From Gp6-AA40 sp963741135 (GTDB lineage: Bacteria; Acidobacteriota; Vicinamibacteria; Vicinamibacterales; UBA2999): a DNA stretch of 64,000 bases. The notes beneath the pieces were generated by a model. It was not told the origin of the DNA. It did not search any database and saw only the letters and a list, made by a program, of their open reading frames with translations. The DNA is taken from positions 744,001 through 808,000 of the forward strand of contig CAVUHC010000006.1 of assembly GCA_963741135.1 (NCBI GenBank), in the 5' to 3' direction. Positions within the stretch are counted from its first letter, which is position 1. Every line of letters starts with the position of its first letter. Below, one piece after another: positions 61,397-64,000 of the stretch. The position numbers and the translations under genes are program-made.

Positions 61397-62005
61397 ATGC
61401 CGATGACGCCCGCAGACGACCGGTCGGACGCCGACCTCGTTCGGCGCGCTGCGGCGGGAGAGCGCGACGCGTTCGCGGCGATCTATGAGCGGTATCGGAC
61501 GGTCGTGTATCGATTTGCGCGTCTGATGAGTGGATCCCCGGCCACCGCGGAGGATGTGACTCAGGAGGTGTTCGTGACGCTGATACGGACGCTGCCGCGG
61601 TACGAGCCGCACCGCGCGGGGCTGCTCACCTATCTGTACGGCGTTGCCCGTAACGTGACGCGGAACCGTCTCCGCCGCGACCGCCGGTTCGTGGCACTCG
61701 ATACGGCGGTGGAGGAGAAGCCATCAGGCGCGGACGACCCATGTGCCGCCGCCTCGCACTCGCAGCAGCTTTCGCAGCTGCGCCGGATCGTCGTGGCGTT
61801 GCCATCGCGGTACAGGGAAGTGGTCATTCTCTGCGACATTCACGGTCTGTCGTACGCGGAGACGGCGCGGGTACTCCATGCGCCGGTTGGCACCGTCCGT
61901 TCGCGGTTGAACCGTGGCCGGCAGATGATCGCCGTGCAGGTCCGGCAGGCCGAGTCCCTTGGTCTTGCGTGCGCCACGGGGCGGATCGAAAGGTGCGTCA
62001 TATGA
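61397..62005 (+). CDS. ECF-type RNA polymerase sigma factor
   Basis: 202 residues from ATG 61397 (MPMTPADDRSDADL). Region 2 is DLVRRAAAGERDAFAAIYER, YRFARLMSGSPATAEDVTQE; region 4 is LPSRYREVVILCDIHGLSYA, ETARVLHAPVGTVRSRLNRG. It directs RNA polymerase to specific promoters and is held by the anti-sigma factor encoded next. The TGA overlaps the next ATG (ATGA). No promoter was identified upstream. Confidence 0.93.
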   Translation: MPMTPADDRSDADLVRRAAAGERDAFAAIYERYRTVVYRFARLMSGSPATAEDVTQEVFVTLIRTLPRYEPHRAGLLTYLYGVARNVTRNRLRRDRRFVALDTAVEEKPSGADDPCAAASHSQQLSQLRRIVVALPSRYREVVILCDIHGLSYAETARVLHAPVGTVRSRLNRGRQMIAVQVRQAESLGLACATGRIERCVI

Positions 62006-62610
62006 ACGTCGGGCAGTCGTTGCGTGCGCTCGCGGCCGACGATGCGACAGCGCGGGTACCGCCGCATGTCGATGCTGCAGTGATGGCGGCATGGGATGAG
62101 AATGGTCGCGAGCACCACGGGCGGGCGCCGGCGGCGCGGCGGGCGCGCGTGATGCTTGGGATCGCCATGGCTGGCGCCGTCGCTGCGAGCCTCGTCGCGG
62201 CCGCGGTCGTGATCACATGGCGAGGCGGAAATGAGGCGCGACACACGCTTGGAGGCAGCGCGCCTGAGAAGTCGGTTGCCGCCGGAGTCCCTGAAGCGGT
62301 CACCGGCGCGGTCGCACCGCCCCGCGGAGTGGAGCAGCCGATGGCGCCGGCACGTGCACGGCGGCGCCCGGTTGCGTCGCCGGCGACAGGCGCGGGGTAC
62401 ATCCTCGTGCCTGATGCCTATATGGACGCCCCGCTCACGATGATGCGCGTTCGGATGTCACGCAGCGCGTTCTCGCGCCTCGGCGTCCCGATCGCGAATC
62501 CCGACGGAGACGGGATGGTCGATGTTGAAGTGCTGGTTGGAGAAGATGGCGTGGCCCGATCGATCCGTCGCGCGACCGCGGTCGGCTGGGTCGATGCAAA
62601 CGGACAGTGA
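62002..62610 (+). CDS. Membrane anti-sigma factor-like protein
   Basis: 202 residues. The cytoplasmic N-terminus has ALAADDATARVPPHVDAAVM, followed by one membrane helix VMLGIAMAGAVAASLVAAAV (about 50-71) and a periplasmic part ending with DVEVLVGEDGVARSIRRATA, a TonB-C/PepSY-like small fold. No zinc-type HxxxCxxC motif is visible, so it is a non-ZAS type. Position and ATGA overlap with the sigma gene support the role. It probably senses an envelope signal and releases the sigma factor. Confidence 0.7.
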   Translation: MNVGQSLRALAADDATARVPPHVDAAVMAAWDENGREHHGRAPAARRARVMLGIAMAGAVAASLVAAAVVITWRGGNEARHTLGGSAPEKSVAAGVPEAVTGAVAPPRGVEQPMAPARARRRPVASPATGAGYILVPDAYMDAPLTMMRVRMSRSAFSRLGVPIANPDGDGMVDVEVLVGEDGVARSIRRATAVGWVDANGQ

Positions 62611-62618
62611 GGTGTGAT

Positions 62619-63524
62619 GTGCGAAAGCTGATGATCGTTCCCGCCCTGACGATCCTTGCCGCGGCCCCGGCTGCCGCGCAGGACGTCGTGTATCACTTCG
62701 AGCAGCGTGTCGGGGCGCCAGGACAGGGCGACGTGTTCACGCTCCCGGTGCCCCCGCCTGGCGCAGGCGCGATGATCGAACAGCGGATGGGTCTACTTGC
62801 GGTCGAGCCGTTCGACATGGCCGCGCCGACGAAGGGAGCGCCGTACACAGCCGACATTTCGACCGACGTCGTGCAGCAGCTCGCGGACGGCAACCGTATC
62901 GAGCACCACACGACAAGCAGCGTGGCCCGCGACGGGCAGGGACGCACGCGCCGCGAACAGCAGCTGACCGCCATCGGCGCGATCCTGCCGCAGGTCGATG
63001 GACAAATCATCACGATCATGGACCCTGTCGCGCGGGTGCATTACTCGCTCGACCCTGCGCGAAGGGTCGCGATGCGATCGCCGCTTCCTGTGTTCACGCG
63101 ATTCGACGGTGTGGCCCGGGCCGGTGTCGCGGCCGGCGTTGCGGGTGCGGCCACGGTGACCGCTCAGACGGTGGTGATCAACGCCGGCTCGAAGAACGCG
63201 CGCACCGAGTCGCTCGGCACCTCCCAGATCGAGGGAGTGGAGGCTCAAGGCACCCGAACCGTCGTCACGATTCCGGCCGGCGCGATCGGCAACCAGGCGC
63301 CGATCGAGATGGTCACCGAACAGTGGTTCTCGGCGGAACTCGGGGCGGTGGTGCTGTCTCGGCGCAACGACCCGAGGTTTGGCGAGACGACATACCGGCT
63401 GCAGAACATCGTGCGCGCCGAACCATCGCCCGAGTTGTTCCAGGTGCCGAGCGACTACACGATCGACGCGCTGCCCGCATTCGGGGGAGGAACGTTTCAG
63501 GCGAAGCCCGTCGCAGCGCCGTGA
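62619..63524 (+). CDS. Secreted hypothetical protein of the sigma operon
   Basis: 301 residues from GTG 62619 (MRKLMIVPALTILAAAPAAAQ); an overlapping GTG 62607 is also possible. A signal peptide is followed by a beta-rich protein (TTSSVARDGQGRTRREQQLT; NIVRAEPSPELFQVPSDYTI) and a C-terminus FGGGTFQAKPVAAP. A weakly similar family of secreted proteins ends with a DUF-like FQVPxDYT motif. No function is known. It is the third gene of the sigma/anti-sigma operon and is likely an effector or sensor component of it. Confidence 0.65.
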   Translation: MRKLMIVPALTILAAAPAAAQDVVYHFEQRVGAPGQGDVFTLPVPPPGAGAMIEQRMGLLAVEPFDMAAPTKGAPYTADISTDVVQQLADGNRIEHHTTSSVARDGQGRTRREQQLTAIGAILPQVDGQIITIMDPVARVHYSLDPARRVAMRSPLPVFTRFDGVARAGVAAGVAGAATVTAQTVVINAGSKNARTESLGTSQIEGVEAQGTRTVVTIPAGAIGNQAPIEMVTEQWFSAELGAVVLSRRNDPRFGETTYRLQNIVRAEPSPELFQVPSDYTIDALPAFGGGTFQAKPVAAP

Positions 63525-63540
63525 GGAGTGCGCCCGAACT

Positions 63541-63951
63541 CTAGTAGGACGGCCAGGTGCCGGGAGTCGCTAATTCGACTGACCGTCCATCGGGATCGCG
63601 AAAATAGAGACTGAGACCTCCGAGGGTCCACGTCACGCGACTCTCGACCTCAACGCCCAGTGCAGCGAGGTGCAACTCCCATCCAGGAGCCTCGTCACGG
63701 TCGATCGCGAACGCCAGGTGCGCGGGACCGCTGCCATCATGACCCGGCACGAGACCGCCGTCGGTCTGGAGCGAGCGGGTATGCCCGCGTCTGAACAACA
63801 GCAGCACCGTACCCTCTCCGGCGTCGAACGCCACGACCCGATCTGTTCGAAGCATCGGCGTTGCACCGAGCAGGCGCTCGTAGAACGCCGTGGTGCCCTG
63901 CAGATCGTCGCAATAGAGTGCGGTCTCGAGAACGCGTCGTAGGACGGCCAT
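63541..63951 (-). CDS. VOC family protein (glyoxalase/dioxygenase fold)
   Basis: 136 residues. The two beta-alpha-beta-beta-beta halves of the vicinal oxygen chelate fold are seen: VLETALYCDDLQGTTAFYER, LLGATPMLRTDRVVAFDAGE, then AHLAFAIDRDEAPGWELHLA, GGLSLYFRDPDGRSVELATP. Metal ligands are consistent with His in HLAF and Glu in VELATP. Substrate unknown. The gap to the window end (63952-64000) holds no gene. Confidence 0.88.
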   Translation of the reverse strand: MAVLRRVLETALYCDDLQGTTAFYERLLGATPMLRTDRVVAFDAGEGTVLLLFRRGHTRSLQTDGGLVPGHDGSGPAHLAFAIDRDEAPGWELHLAALGVEVESRVTWTLGGLSLYFRDPDGRSVELATPGTWPSY

Positions 63952-64000
63952 GACGCGCCAGTATAGCCATGGCGCGGGCAGGCTGAAATCCTCCTTACTT

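Noticed and set aside
1..64000. CRISPR array, integrase, transposase, or phage genes
   Set aside because: No spaced direct repeats of the right size, no terminal inverted repeats flanking an enzyme gene, and no recognisable recombinase.

Overview
The window is GC-rich bacterial chromosome with 50-60 genes and no rRNA, tRNA, CRISPR array, transposase or phage gene that I can recognise. The gene content suggests an acidobacterium, probably of the Vicinamibacteria type (inference): a TonB-dependent receptor with a carboxypeptidase-like N-terminal domain, DUF5916 and DUF6152 secreted proteins, an acetamidase-type secreted protein, HDFNN-type hybrid histidine kinases and many small zinc-ribbon proteins.

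Layout. 1-5.3 kb: end of a MerR/TPR gene, a small zinc protein, a DEAD-box helicase behind infA, and a very large acyl-AMP ligase/ACP/PlsC fusion. 5.4-12.7 kb: a DisA_N-like protein, an acyl-CoA dehydrogenase and a separate APH-type kinase (the two halves of an ACAD10/11-like system) around a DUF5916 outer-membrane-type protein, then an SDR. 12.7-21.7 kb: housekeeping and peptidase genes (ClpP, M28 peptidase, threonine dehydratase-like, CCA-adding enzyme, proline dehydrogenase, PlsB-like acyltransferase, NAD isocitrate dehydrogenase). 22.3-31.9 kb: a phosphorelay locus on the minus strand with three hybrid histidine kinases, an HPt protein and an NtrC-type sigma-54 activator. 32-41 kb: transketolase, DinB-like protein, FtsH, then a TolC/EmrA/EmrB-like tripartite efflux operon. 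41-50.8 kb: an M1 peptidase with a membrane partner, a DAPDH-like dehydrogenase, a response regulator, a sorbosone dehydrogenase-like protein, CrcB, a PAP2 phosphatase and a TPR lipoprotein. 50.9-64 kb: a set of secreted proteins around a TonB receptor, small stress and regulatory genes, ComB, and an ECF sigma / anti-sigma / secreted-protein operon.

Three themes run through the window. (1) Sigma-54-like boxes (GG-N10-GC) lie just upstream of at least seven genes or operons, including a perfect-consensus one in front of infA. The phosphorelay locus encodes a sigma-54 activator and has such a box itself. (2) Many gaps between genes are filled by heptanucleotide tandem repeats of differing sequence (GGGGTTA, AACTCCC, AAATCCC, ATTCAAA, GTTCGAA), often as inverted arms that run right up to the stop codons on both sides. 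One array lies inside a coding region. (3) Reading frames break repeatedly in some stretches (about 0-5.3, 6.9, 36.9-39.4, 40.6-47.3 and 60.7-61 kb) yet are intact for over 10 kb elsewhere. Protein motifs continue across each break, so I treat the breaks as probable consensus errors, annotate the whole gene span, and flag each case.
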